Translations under genes and position numbers: made by a program
Assembly (NCBI GenBank): GCA_003158365.1
Contig: PMIW01000108.1
Location: forward strand, 1 to 13,430
Length of the DNA stretch: 13,430 nucleotides
Source: Ignavibacteriota bacterium
GTDB lineage: Bacteria; Bacteroidota; Ignavibacteria; Tepidaquicellales; Tepidaquicellaceae
Direction of reading: 5' to 3'
Notes under the pieces: generated by a model
The model's input: the letters and a program-made list of their open reading frames with translations, nothing else
Told to the model about the DNA's origin: nothing
The model's database searches: none
Shown: positions 1-7,604 of the stretch, piece after piece
Numbering within the stretch: the stretch's first letter is position 1
How the letters are laid out: every line of letters begins with the position of its first letter

Positions 1-725
1 AAATTCCAGTCCCAGCTTCTGTATTTTTCTTTTGCAAGAGTCAGCACTTCACCCCATTGCTGTTCCGATAAACGCATAATGGGTATTTTCGAGAAATCTT
101 TAAAAATAGATTTTATAATTCTTTCCCTGAGCTGTATAATCGATATCGGCTCCTTTATAAACTCCGTTATATTTGCAACACGGCTGCGTATTGATTTTAT
201 TCCTTTGCTTTCAATCTTATCCTGTTTAACATTCAGTGCCTGCACAACATCTTCGAGATGAGAATCGAACAGAACGGTACCGTGCGAAAACATTGCTTTC
301 ATATTTGTGAATTGCGCATTACCCGAAATTTTCCTGCCGTCAACAACTATGTCATTACGGCCAGTCATCTCTGCGTTTACGCCAAGCTCGATTAAAACAT
401 CGCGTATCGGTCTTGTGAACTTTTCGAAATTATGTATGCTGTCGTCTGTGTGTTTTGTCAGAAAACTGAAATTCAGATTGCCTTTATCGTGGTAAACCGC
501 ACCCCCGCCTGAAATCCTGCGTACAACGTGAACGTTGTTTGCTTTTACATAATCAGAATTAATTTCCTCGATGGTGCACTGGTGTTTTCCTATTATTATT
601 GACGGCTCGTTTATATAAAAAAGAATGTAATTCTCTTTTTCGAAATTCAGGTTCCGAACGCAGTACTCTTCCAGTGCAAGATTTATCGTCGGGTCGTTAA
701 TATCATTGTTGCTTATAAGAATCAT
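1..725 (-). CDS. lplA: Lipoate-protein ligase A family protein (C-terminus cut by window edge)
   Basis: This enzyme attaches lipoate (through lipoyl-AMP) to a lysine of E2 subunits or GcvH in the cytoplasm. Reading leftward from ATG at 725-723 gives 241 residues with no stop before the window edge, so the C-terminus is missing. Visible hallmarks of the biotin/lipoate ligase fold are RRISGGGAVYHD at residues 69-80, followed by GNLNFSF. GRKISGNAQ at 130-138 contains the catalytic lysine K132, and SHGTVLFD lies at 147-154. The read ends in KYRSWDWN, the conserved segment that precedes the small C-terminal domain when one is present, so it cannot be told whether that domain exists. It is the only minus-strand gene in the window and is divergent from the rest. 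A nearby out-of-frame ATG (729-727) was not used. No clear Shine-Dalgarno is seen. The family is certain; ligase versus a related lipoyl/octanoyl transferase is less so. Confidence 0.9.
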   Translation of the reverse strand, partial: MILISNNDINDPTINLALEEYCVRNLNFEKENYILFYINEPSIIIGKHQCTIEEINSDYVKANNVHVVRRISGGGAVYHDKGNLNFSFLTKHTDDSIHNFEKFTRPIRDVLIELGVNAEMTGRNDIVVDGRKISGNAQFTNMKAMFSHGTVLFDSHLEDVVQALNVKQDKIESKGIKSIRSRVANITEFIKEPISIIQLRERIIKSIFKDFSKIPIMRLSEQQWGEVLTLAKEKYRSWDWN

Positions 726-805
726 ACATTTTGTTTATGTTAGTATAAAATTAATTATAATTTATAAAACGTGAAATGTCAAAGGTGAAGCATAAGAGCT
801 TTCAC

Positions 806-832
806 CACTGAGGACACTAAGAGCACTAAGAT
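806..832. repeat. 9-bp tandem repeat, three units
   Basis: There are three consecutive nonamers of the form CACTRAGRN: CACTGAGGA (806-814), CACTAAGAG (815-823) and CACTAAGAT (824-832). The two last units differ only in the final base. The array lies in non-coding DNA. Its function is unknown. Confidence 0.65.
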
Positions 833-925
833 TTATTATTTAAAAGGTTACCTTCTACCTCTCTTGTAAATATTTTAATTATTTTATAATTTAGAGATAA
901 TTACATTCATTGAAAAAGGGGTGGA

Positions 926-941
926 AACCGTTGAAACGGTT
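926..941. repeat. Short perfect hairpin bracketed by GGGGTGG
   Basis: AACCGTT (926-932) and AACGGTT (935-941) form a perfect 7-bp stem with a 2-base GA loop. GGGGTGG copies sit at 918-924 and 951-957, on either side. No T-run follows that would make it an intrinsic terminator. It is probably part of the same composite repeat as the hairpin at 971-994, in the manner of a paired REP (BIME-like) element. Confidence 0.55.
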
Positions 942-970
942 AAAAAGAAAGGGGTGGTTGTTTTCCTTTT

Positions 971-994
971 CCCATGGTTAAAACCATGGGCTAC
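971..994 (-). repeat. REP-like palindrome with GTAG flank
   Basis: CCCATGGTT (971-979) and AACCATGGG (982-990) form a perfect 9-bp stem with a 2-base loop, followed by CTAC (991-994). Read on the minus strand this is GTAG followed immediately by the hairpin. That is the layout of REP sequences mobilised by REP-associated tyrosine transposases (RAYT, TnpA_REP), which carry a GTAG or GGAG tetranucleotide 5' of the stem. No RAYT gene is present in this window, so the element would have been moved in trans or be a relic. Confidence 0.6.
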
Positions 995-1061
995 AAATTT
1001 TGAGAGCATTTATAGTATAAGGAGCAAAGAAAAAATTAAAACCGAAAGAACTTAGTTATCT

Positions 1062-1607
1062 ATGAAAAAAGTTATTAAAATTCTTGGTATATGTTTATGT
1101 TTTCTAATTGTATTTTCATTTTTGCAATGCGGCAAAAAGACTTCTACGAATTGTAAATCAAAAAAGATTGAGTTGCTATTGGAGGATATCTTGAGAAAGA
1201 AATCATATTTTCCGGCGTACGATTTCCAAATAACAGAAATATATGATTTAAAAACTCACAAATACATTGATATACCACCCGATAGTTCGTTGTACTTCGG
1301 TTATTTGCTTTCTCCAAAATTAAAAATACCCGATAAAGAATTTTATTTACATTGCGATAACGAACCAAGACTAATTTGTCCTGATTCTGTAAAACTAAGG
1401 GTAATTAATAACCGCTCACAAATTGAGGCACATGTTTACACGGTAGGAGTTTATCCCATTGAATTTAATGAAGATTCTACAAAGTTAAAGATAGAGATAG
1501 ATTTTGGTACGGATGGAACAGCGTGGGATTGGGGTACTCTCACTTATTTATTTGATACGATAAATTGCAAGTGGATAACCTTGGATTCCACAAAATTAAT
1601 ATATTAA
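1062..1607 (+). CDS. Orphan putative lipoprotein of unknown function
   Basis: I do not recognise this 181-residue protein. The N-terminus has lysines followed by a hydrophobic stretch (about residues 5-21) and then FLQCGKK. This fits export, possibly with lipidation at the cysteine, but L-Q-C is a poor lipobox, so a plain signal peptide or anchor is also possible. The mature part is small and probably beta-rich. It contains HCDNEPRLICP near the middle and a tryptophan-rich segment TDGTAWDWGTL close to the end, plus another cysteine in TINCKW; no catalytic motif is evident. The gene is visibly more AT-rich than dnaG or ptsI and sits alone between repeat-filled intergenic regions (726-1061 and 1608-1829), which suggests recently acquired or fast-evolving accessory DNA. 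There is no Shine-Dalgarno immediately upstream. It is accepted as a real gene because of the coherent export signal and its full length. Confidence 0.7.
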   Translation: MKKVIKILGICLCFLIVFSFLQCGKKTSTNCKSKKIELLLEDILRKKSYFPAYDFQITEIYDLKTHKYIDIPPDSSLYFGYLLSPKLKIPDKEFYLHCDNEPRLICPDSVKLRVINNRSQIEAHVYTVGVYPIEFNEDSTKLKIEIDFGTDGTAWDWGTLTYLFDTINCKWITLDSTKLIY

Positions 1608-1634
1608 ATAAGAAAAAGTTATAAAGAGCAATGG

Positions 1635-1659
1635 ATCCCGCATTAAATCATTGCGGGAT
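1635..1659. repeat. Dispersed-type palindrome (GGATCCCGC...GCGGGATGACAG)
   Basis: ATCCCGCA (1635-1642) and TGCGGGAT (1652-1659) form a perfect 8-bp stem with a 9-base loop. It is preceded by TGG and followed by GACAG. This arrangement, TGGATCCCGC then GCGGGATGACAG, resembles a palindromic repeat seen scattered through many bacterial genomes. It lies 27 bases after the stop of the orphan gene but lacks a T-run, so it is more likely a dispersed repeat than a classic terminator. Confidence 0.6.
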
Positions 1660-1677
1660 GACAGAGGGGGCGAAAAA

Positions 1678-1712
1678 CAAATAGCAAATAGCATACAACA
1701 AATAACAAATAT
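1678..1712. repeat. 7-bp tandem repeat, consensus CAAATAR, five units
   Basis: Five heptamers lie in register: CAAATAG twice (1678-1691), a diverged CATACAA (1692-1698), then CAAATAA and CAAATAT (1699-1712). It is a non-coding, AT-rich minisatellite-like tract. Confidence 0.6.
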
Positions 1713-1733
1713 CTAAGTCTTGCTACTCTTCCA

Positions 1734-1775
1734 TTCACTATTGACGATTCACTATTCACGTTTTACTTTTCACGT
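1734..1775. repeat. 7-bp tandem repeat, consensus TTCACNW, six units
   Basis: Six consecutive heptamers are in register from 1734 to 1775. TTCACTA occurs twice and TTCACGT twice, with TTGACGA and TTTACTT as diverged units. On the minus strand the unit reads as variants of TAGTGAA. The array ends 54 bases before the dnaG start codon and is the reverse-strand relative of the array after nuoH (7602-7671). Confidence 0.65.
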
Positions 1776-1829
1776 TACACTCTCAATTAATCCACTTCAT
1801 AAAAGAAAAATATTAAGTAAATTTAGAAT

Positions 1830-3665
1830 ATGATAATCCCGCAGGAAAAATTAGACGAAATTGTACAGGCAAGCGATATTGTCGATGTGATATCTTCTTA
1901 CGCGCAGGTGAAGCGGAGAGGGAAAGCATTTCTTGCGCTCTGCCCGTTCCATCCCGATAAGAATCCTTCGCTTAACATTTCCCAGCAAAAGCAGGTATAT
2001 CACTGTTTTGCCTGCGGAGCGAGCGGAAATGTTTTCACATTCGTGATGGAATATGATAAAATAACTTTCGTGGAAGCTGCAGCCAAGCTTGCTTTCCGCG
2101 CGGGAATAGAACTTAACATAAGAAGTACGACACCCGATGTTTCGAATGAAATTTCACGCCTTTACGAAATAAACAAATCCGCTGCAAAATTCTTTTTCGA
2201 AAAACTCCAGAATGTCTCAGGATACGAAAAAGATTTTCTGACCGAATACATAAAGAACCGCGACATTAAAAAAGATACAATGAGAAAATTCGGGATAGGA
2301 TATGCGGAAAAAGAGTGGGATTCGCTCCTAAATCACTTCAAAGAGGAAAATATCTTTACCGAAGAGGATATAGAAAAAGCAGGGCTTATAATCAAAAACG
2401 AAAAAGGTAAATATTACGACAGGTTCAGGGGAAGGCTCATGTTCCCGATATTCAGCGAAAACGATAAGGTGGTCGGGTTCGGCGGAAGAAAACTTTATGA
2501 AGATGAAACAGGCGGAAAATATCTCAACTCGCCTGAAACAAGAATCTATAGTAAAAGCCGGATATTATACGGACTTAATTTTTCGCGCGAAAGTATCCGT
2601 GCACTTGATTATGTGCTGCTTGTCGAAGGTTATATGGATTTAATTTCTCTGCATCAGGCAGGATTCCATAATGTTGTCGCATCAAGCGGGACGGCACTTA
2701 CGGTTGAACAGGTGCAGTTGATTGCAAGATACACAAAAAACATAGTTATGAATTACGATGCAGACCTTGCCGGCATAAAAGCAACAAAAAGAGGAATAGA
2801 GCTTGTACTGGAAGCAGGACTTGAATTAACCGTTGTAACTTTACCCGAGGGCGAGGACCCTGACTCGTTTATTAAAAATAAAGGAAAGGAAGAGTTCGAG
2901 GTTTTTCTCAATAACAGGAAATCCATAATTGAGTTCATCAGCGAGCTATATATAAAGGAAAATAAATTAAATTCTGTTCAGGAGAGAACCGATTACATAA
3001 AAGAAATTATCGGTTACATCAGCCGCATACCCGACTCTATTAAAAGAGCTTTTTTTATAAAAGACATTGCAACAAAATACGGACTGTATGAATCCGATCT
3101 CCGCGATGAACTTGAAAAAGCCATAAAGACTTTTAAAAAAGAATACTATCCGAAATCATCAATTGTCCTTCCCGAGAAAAAGACTTTCAAGAAACAGGAT
3201 AAAAAGAAAATAGACCGCGCAGAAATTGATTTGCTCGATATACTTGTCAACGGCGACAACAAGGCAATCGAATATCTCGAAAATAATCTCGATGTACAAT
3301 TCATTCAGGACGAAACCGTACTTAAAATCACAACCGAACTGCTCGATGAATATATGAATGAGGGTAAAATAGATGTATCGAAAATAATTAACAAGCTGGA
3401 GGACACGCAGGCAAAGACTCTGCTGGGAAGTGTTTCCACGGCAAAATATGAAGTAAGCAAGTCCGAAAAATTCGCAAACAACAATACGCTGCTTTCAAAG
3501 ACAGAGAGAAAATTAACCAATTACCTGAAGGTCGCGAAAGATGTAATTAAAAATTTCCAGATTAGTTTAAGACAGAGAAAAATAGATGAACTTCTGAAAG
3601 GAGGTTCAGACCCCACTGAAATTATCCGGCTTAAAAGAGAGATAAACGATCTGCAAAAAAATTAA
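1830..3665 (+). CDS. dnaG: DNA primase DnaG
   Basis: DnaG synthesises RNA primers for the replication fork and works with the DnaB helicase. At 611 residues it is slightly longer than E. coli DnaG. The N-terminal zinc-binding domain shows CPFH (C38, H41) and CFAC (C59, C62). The catalytic core contains the conserved YDRFRGRLMFPI (196-207) and VVGFGGR (214-220). The TOPRIM fold has LLVEGYMD with E266 and D270, SSGTAL at 285-290, and the metal-binding NYDAD with D310 and D312, followed by AG. Roughly residues 440-611 are lysine- and glutamate-rich and helical, as expected for the helicase-interaction domain, and are poorly conserved in sequence. The ATG at 1830 gives the usual start (IPQEKLDEIVQASDIVDVI). 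No Shine-Dalgarno is visible. It is followed after 97 bases by ptsI. All key residues are present, so it should be active. Confidence 0.97.
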   Translation: MIIPQEKLDEIVQASDIVDVISSYAQVKRRGKAFLALCPFHPDKNPSLNISQQKQVYHCFACGASGNVFTFVMEYDKITFVEAAAKLAFRAGIELNIRSTTPDVSNEISRLYEINKSAAKFFFEKLQNVSGYEKDFLTEYIKNRDIKKDTMRKFGIGYAEKEWDSLLNHFKEENIFTEEDIEKAGLIIKNEKGKYYDRFRGRLMFPIFSENDKVVGFGGRKLYEDETGGKYLNSPETRIYSKSRILYGLNFSRESIRALDYVLLVEGYMDLISLHQAGFHNVVASSGTALTVEQVQLIARYTKNIVMNYDADLAGIKATKRGIELVLEAGLELTVVTLPEGEDPDSFIKNKGKEEFEVFLNNRKSIIEFISELYIKENKLNSVQERTDYIKEIIGYISRIPDSIKRAFFIKDIATKYGLYESDLRDELEKAIKTFKKEYYPKSSIVLPEKKTFKKQDKKKIDRAEIDLLDILVNGDNKAIEYLENNLDVQFIQDETVLKITTELLDEYMNEGKIDVSKIINKLEDTQAKTLLGSVSTAKYEVSKSEKFANNNTLLSKTERKLTNYLKVAKDVIKNFQISLRQRKIDELLKGGSDPTEIIRLKREINDLQKN

Positions 3666-3762
3666 CATATCCTGCCTGTAATTTTTTTCGTTTTCTTGTA
3701 AAAAATGACTTTATTGCTACCGTTTTAACGTTTATTTTAATATTTTACATCAAAATTGCAAT

Positions 3763-5499
3763 TTGACAAGAGAAAAGATATATAAAGGGATAGCTGTATC
3801 TCAGGGAATTTCAATCAGTAAGGCTTATCTATATACAAGAAGGCAGGTAAGCATCAGCCATCACGAGATTTCAGAGAACGAAACCGAGAGAGAAATCGAG
3901 GAATTCCGTAATTCAATTGCAATTTCGAAAAAAGAACTTACCAAGATTCATTCGCTTTCCATTGAACGAGTCGGAGAAGAAAATTCAAAGATTTTCCAGG
4001 CGCAGCTCGATATACTTAACGATGATATTTTTATAGACACCGTTATAAAAAGAATTAAAAAAGACAAGCGTACGTCGGGTTTTATTTTTCACGAAGAAAT
4101 TTCTAAACTTGCCAACATACTGCTTTCTGCCAAAGATGATTATATGAAAGAACGTTACACCGATATTATCGACGTCAAGAACAGGGTAATAAGAAATATG
4201 AAAAGGGAAAAACTTGTTTCAAAGGTGGATGAAAGCTCCATAATATTTGCTCACGAACTTACTCCTGCCGACACGATACTCTTCAGCAAAAGAAAAGTGC
4301 AGGGTTATGCAACCGATACAGGAGGAACAACCTCCCACACTGCCATAATTTCAAGAGCGCTGAGAATACCCGCTGTTGTTGGAATGAAGGTAATTTCAAA
4401 GCACGTTCTTACCGGTGATACGGTTATCATAGACGGGTTTGAAGGAACTGTAGTTTTAAATCCGCGTGAAGAAACAATAGAACTGTACAAAGAAAAACTC
4501 ATCCGGTACCAGGCAGAGCAAACGCGTTTCACTAAATTTGTAGATTTACCGTGTGAAACACTTGACCATAAAAAAATCGAAATTACATCCAATATAGATT
4601 TTATTGAAGAGGTCGATTTTATAGAAAACTGCGGACACTGCGGAATCGGGCTTTACAGAACGGAGCATCTTTTTCTGTCGAAAGGCGAGTTTCCCTCGGA
4701 AGCCGAGCAGATTGAAGAATATACGCACATTGCAAATGTCACTTTCCCGAGAACCGTTACCATCAGGACTTTCGACCTTGGCGGTGACAAGGTTCTGCCT
4801 ACAACTATCAAAGAAAATAATCCGAACCTCGGATGGCGCGGAATAAGAATATGCCTGGACAGGCCTGATATTTTTAAAACACAGCTGAGAGCTATTTTGC
4901 TGTCCTCTACAAAGAAGAATGTCAAAATAATGTACCCCATGATATCTTCACTCGACGAGGTAAGGAATGCAAAGATTATTTTAGACGAAGTAAAAGAAGA
5001 GCTCGACAGAAAAGGTTCATCGTACGATAAAGACATTAAGGTCGGAATAATGGTAGAGGTGCCTTCTGCATTTATGCTGGCGGATGAATTTGCAAAAGAA
5101 GTGGATTTCTTCAGCGTGGGTACAAACGATTTAACACAATACCTGCTTGCCGTCGACAGGGGTAATGAATTAATTTCAGGAATGTACCAGCAGTTCCATC
5201 CGGCGGTATTAAGAGCTTTAAAATGGATAATAGAAAAAGCACATAATAATAAAATCAAAGTCAGCATATGCGGCGAACTCGGTTCAATGATGCTTGCAAC
5301 ACCCCTGTTAATAGGAATGGGAATAGACGAAATCAGTGTGAACCCTGCCGTATTCCCCGAAATCAAGCAGATTGTTAGGGGAATTCATTATCGCGATGCA
5401 AGAAAACTCGTGGAAAAAGTTTTAACCTTTTCCACTGAAGCAGAAATTTTCTGTGAAGCAGAAAATTTTTATTTAAAAAATATTACTTTAGAAAAATAA
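3763..5499 (+). CDS. ptsI: Phosphoenolpyruvate-protein phosphotransferase (PTS enzyme I)
   Basis: Enzyme I takes phosphate from PEP onto a histidine and passes it to HPr or an HPr-like protein in the cytoplasm. Its 578 residues match the family length. The phospho-histidine is H192 in TDTGGTTSHTAIISR. In the PEP-binding TIM barrel, R298 (GLYRTEHLF), R334 (IRTFDLGGDK), R358 (GWRGIR), E431 (IMVEVPSA), N454-D455 (VGTNDLTQY), R465 and C502 (SICGELG) all fall at or within about three residues of their E. coli positions, so catalysis should be intact. The start is a TTG at 3763-3765; there is no in-frame ATG nearby upstream, and the following IYKGIAVSQGISISKAY is the normal family N-terminus. No HPr, HPr kinase or enzyme II gene is in the window. 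It ends 11 bases before the sugar isomerase ATG, implying an operon. The role could be regulatory rather than sugar import. Confidence 0.95.
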   Translation: MTREKIYKGIAVSQGISISKAYLYTRRQVSISHHEISENETEREIEEFRNSIAISKKELTKIHSLSIERVGEENSKIFQAQLDILNDDIFIDTVIKRIKKDKRTSGFIFHEEISKLANILLSAKDDYMKERYTDIIDVKNRVIRNMKREKLVSKVDESSIIFAHELTPADTILFSKRKVQGYATDTGGTTSHTAIISRALRIPAVVGMKVISKHVLTGDTVIIDGFEGTVVLNPREETIELYKEKLIRYQAEQTRFTKFVDLPCETLDHKKIEITSNIDFIEEVDFIENCGHCGIGLYRTEHLFLSKGEFPSEAEQIEEYTHIANVTFPRTVTIRTFDLGGDKVLPTTIKENNPNLGWRGIRICLDRPDIFKTQLRAILLSSTKKNVKIMYPMISSLDEVRNAKIILDEVKEELDRKGSSYDKDIKVGIMVEVPSAFMLADEFAKEVDFFSVGTNDLTQYLLAVDRGNELISGMYQQFHPAVLRALKWIIEKAHNNKIKVSICGELGSMMLATPLLIGMGIDEISVNPAVFPEIKQIVRGIHYRDARKLVEKVLTFSTEAEIFCEAENFYLKNITLEK

Positions 5500-5510
5500 A
5501 ATAAACCGTG

Positions 5511-6569
5511 ATGGAAAAGAAACTGGTTAAGAAATACGATAAAAGCAATATGTTCGATGTTCTAAAGAATTTCCATTTGCAGGTTAAGGACGCCCTGAAA
5601 ATTGCCGGAAAATACAACCCGAAAAATTTTAACACAAAGGGAATAAAGAATATTATCATCACAGGGCTTGGCGGCTCGGCAATAGGCGGGGACCTGTTCA
5701 GGAGCTATACACAGTATGAAATGAAAATCCCCGTAACAGTAAACAGAAATTATACACTGCCGGAATTTGCAGATTCGAACACCCTGGTGATTGTTTCGAG
5801 TTACTCGGGCAATACAGAAGAAACAGTCTCGGCATACAAGCAGGCAATAAAAGCAAAATGCAGAATTATTTGCATAACAAGCGGAGGTGAAGTAAAAAAA
5901 ATCGCAGGGAAGAATAAACACAATTGTATTATTATCCCGGGCGGACTTCAGCCGCGCTGCGCTCTTGGCTATTCATTTTTTACACTGCTTACACTGTTCA
6001 TCAAACTCGGCTTTATAAAAGACAGGCAAAAAGATATTCTTGAAGCTGTCAGTTTTTTAGAAAAGTCAAAAGATGAATATGTAATCCCGGATTCACAAAA
6101 AAATCTTGCACTGCAGATTGCTATCGAGCTTAAAGGGAAATTACCCGTCGTGTATTCTTCCACTGATTTGCTTGATGTCGTGAATTTAAGGTGGCGCGGA
6201 CAATTTTCTGAGAACGCAAAAATACTTGCATACGGAAATTTCTATCCTGAAATGAACCACAACGAACTCGTCGGGTGGAAACTGAACGAAGGCATATTAA
6301 ATAAAATTATTGTTATCTTCTTAAGAGATAAAGAAGATAACAAAAGAATAAAGCTTCGCATGGATATTACTTCAGGCATTATTAAAAAGTATGCAGATAA
6401 TATAATATCGCTCGAAAGCGACGGTGAGAGCAGGCTCGGAAGAATTTTCGATTTAATTTACCTCGGCGACTGGGTTAGTTATTATCTCGCAATATTGAAT
6501 GAGGTCAACCCGACTCCCGTCGATGCAATAAATTTTTTAAAAAATAAATTAGAAAAAATTTCAATGTAA
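5511..6569 (+). CDS. Bifunctional phosphoglucose/phosphomannose isomerase
   Basis: This enzyme interconverts glucose-6-phosphate or mannose-6-phosphate with fructose-6-phosphate in the cytoplasm. Its 352 residues fit the PGI/PMI family first known from archaea, not the larger classical Pgi. The SIS domain shows the loop GLGGSAIGGD (52-61) and the phosphate-binding SSYSGNTEET (96-105). QPRCALGYS (147-155) follows. In the C-terminal half, FSENAK (E234), EMNHNELVGW (H250) and DAINFLKNKL (K344) correspond to the catalytic glutamate, histidine and lysine of this family. A GTG at 5508 directly precedes the ATG at 5511; ATG was chosen because it is the stronger codon, and the choice adds or removes one residue. 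The gene is 11 bases after ptsI and 3 bases before nuoH. Linkage to PTS enzyme I suggests a shared link to hexose-phosphate supply; that is inference. Confidence 0.93.
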   Translation: MEKKLVKKYDKSNMFDVLKNFHLQVKDALKIAGKYNPKNFNTKGIKNIIITGLGGSAIGGDLFRSYTQYEMKIPVTVNRNYTLPEFADSNTLVIVSSYSGNTEETVSAYKQAIKAKCRIICITSGGEVKKIAGKNKHNCIIIPGGLQPRCALGYSFFTLLTLFIKLGFIKDRQKDILEAVSFLEKSKDEYVIPDSQKNLALQIAIELKGKLPVVYSSTDLLDVVNLRWRGQFSENAKILAYGNFYPEMNHNELVGWKLNEGILNKIIVIFLRDKEDNKRIKLRMDITSGIIKKYADNIISLESDGESRLGRIFDLIYLGDWVSYYLAILNEVNPTPVDAINFLKNKLEKISM

Positions 6570-6572
6570 TTT

Positions 6573-7604
6573 ATGCCTGAGTGGTTAATTAACTTAATAA
6601 TAACTTGCGTTAAAATTGCTGTCGTCGAAATTGTTTTGCTGACAGGCGTCGCTTACTCCGTATATGCGGAAAGAAGAATCTCCGCATTCATTCAGAACCG
6701 TATTGGTCCGAACAGGGTCGGTCCTGCGGGACTTCTTCAGCCCATAGTCGATATTATAAAGCTTCTTTTCAAGGAAGACATCGTACCCGAAAATGCAAAT
6801 AAATTTATACATTCTCTCGCACCTGGAATTTCTCTTGTCGTTGCCCTCTCTACGTTTGCAGTTATTCCTTTCGGAGATAAAATTATTCTTTTCGGCAGGG
6901 AAATTAAATTACAGATTGCAGACGTAAATATCGGAGTTCTTTACATACTCGCGCTTTTGTCAGTCGGTGTTTACGGAATAACTTTAAGCGGATGGTCTTC
7001 CAACAGTAAATATTCTCTTCTGGGCGGACTCAGGTCTTCTGCGCAAATGATAAGCTATGAGCTGGCAATGGGAATTTCGGTGATAGCCGTGATTTTAATT
7101 AACGGCTCTTTCAGGCTCGACGTTATAGTTGCAAACCAGTTCGGATGGAAGTGGAATATTTTATTAATGCCGCTTGGCTTTATAACTTTTCTTGTATCCG
7201 CATTTGCGGAAACAAACAGGACGCCGTTTGATCTGCCCGAAGCAGAGCAGGAGCTTGTCGGCGGATACCATACCGAATATTCGAGCATGAAGTTCGCAAT
7301 GTTTTTCCTGGCCGAATATGCTAATGTAATTGTAGCTTCTTCCGTTATTACAACGCTGTATCTCGGGGGCTGGCAGTTCCCATATCTTCAGAATTTCGGA
7401 TTGCCGGATTTCTGGGTAAGCATACTTCAGGTTCTTACTTTTTCAATTAAAGTGGTCTGCATGGTAGTATTTTTCATCTGGATAAGATGGACAATACCGA
7501 GATTCCGTTATGACCAGCTTATGAATCTCGGATGGAAAATTATGCTTCCGCTTGCGCTGATTAATCTTGTGATTACAGCGACGTGGGCAATGCTGACGAA
7601 GTAA
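6573..7604 (+). CDS. nuoH: NADH-quinone oxidoreductase subunit H (complex I)
   Basis: NuoH (ND1) is the membrane subunit at the junction of the complex I arms. It forms much of the quinone chamber and the start of the proton path. The 343 residues contain about eight hydrophobic segments. Diagnostic motifs are AERRISAFIQNRIGPNRVGP (32-51), then LLQPIVDIIKLLFKEDIVP (54-72), and the loop with AETNRTPFDLPEAE (212-225), ELVGGYHTEYS (227-237) and KFAMFFLAEYANV (240-252). The acidic residues of that loop are retained, so nothing suggests loss of function. The gene starts 3 bases after the isomerase stop, so it is probably translated from the same message. No other nuo gene occurs before the 430-base gap downstream or anywhere else in the window. 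nuoH thus stands apart from its usual operon partners, which must lie elsewhere. Its stop codon forms the start of a heptamer repeat array. Confidence 0.96.
   Translation: MPEWLINLIITCVKIAVVEIVLLTGVAYSVYAERRISAFIQNRIGPNRVGPAGLLQPIVDIIKLLFKEDIVPENANKFIHSLAPGISLVVALSTFAVIPFGDKIILFGREIKLQIADVNIGVLYILALLSVGVYGITLSGWSSNSKYSLLGGLRSSAQMISYELAMGISVIAVILINGSFRLDVIVANQFGWKWNILLMPLGFITFLVSAFAETNRTPFDLPEAEQELVGGYHTEYSSMKFAMFFLAEYANVIVASSVITTLYLGGWQFPYLQNFGLPDFWVSILQVLTFSIKVVCMVVFFIWIRWTIPRFRYDQLMNLGWKIMLPLALINLVITATWAMLTK

Larger units (their letters stand above)
726..1061. other. Divergent intergenic region with short repeats
   Basis: This 336-base non-coding stretch separates the leftward lipoate ligase from the rightward orphan gene. 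It must hold promoters for both, but no convincing TTTG/TAnnTTTG pair was identified. It contains a nonamer tandem repeat (806-832), a short hairpin (926-941), two copies of GGGGTGG (918-924 and 951-957) that bracket that hairpin, and a REP-like hairpin with a GTAG flank (971-994). The AAGGAG at 1019-1024 is about 37 bases from the next start codon, too far to serve as its ribosome binding site. Confidence 0.6.

Noticed and set aside
79..495. Two plus-strand open frames at the left edge
   Set aside because: Both are antisense to the lipoate ligase, whose catalytic motifs run across the same bases on the minus strand.
1635..1659. Palindrome after the orphan lipoprotein gene as its terminator
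   Set aside because: There is no T-run after the stem, and the flanks match a dispersed palindromic repeat better; weak termination activity cannot be ruled out.
1678..1775. Possible CRISPR array upstream of dnaG
   Set aside because: Units are 7 bp with no spacers, too short for CRISPR repeats, and no cas gene is in the window.
4653..5366. Long minus-strand open frame (237 codons) opposite ptsI
   Set aside because: It lies wholly within the strongly conserved PEP-binding barrel of ptsI, and its translation has no recognisable motif; it is a shadow of codon bias.
5508..5510. GTG as the start of the phosphoglucose/phosphomannose isomerase
   Set aside because: An ATG follows immediately in frame and is the stronger codon; the difference is a single residue, so this is not fully excluded.
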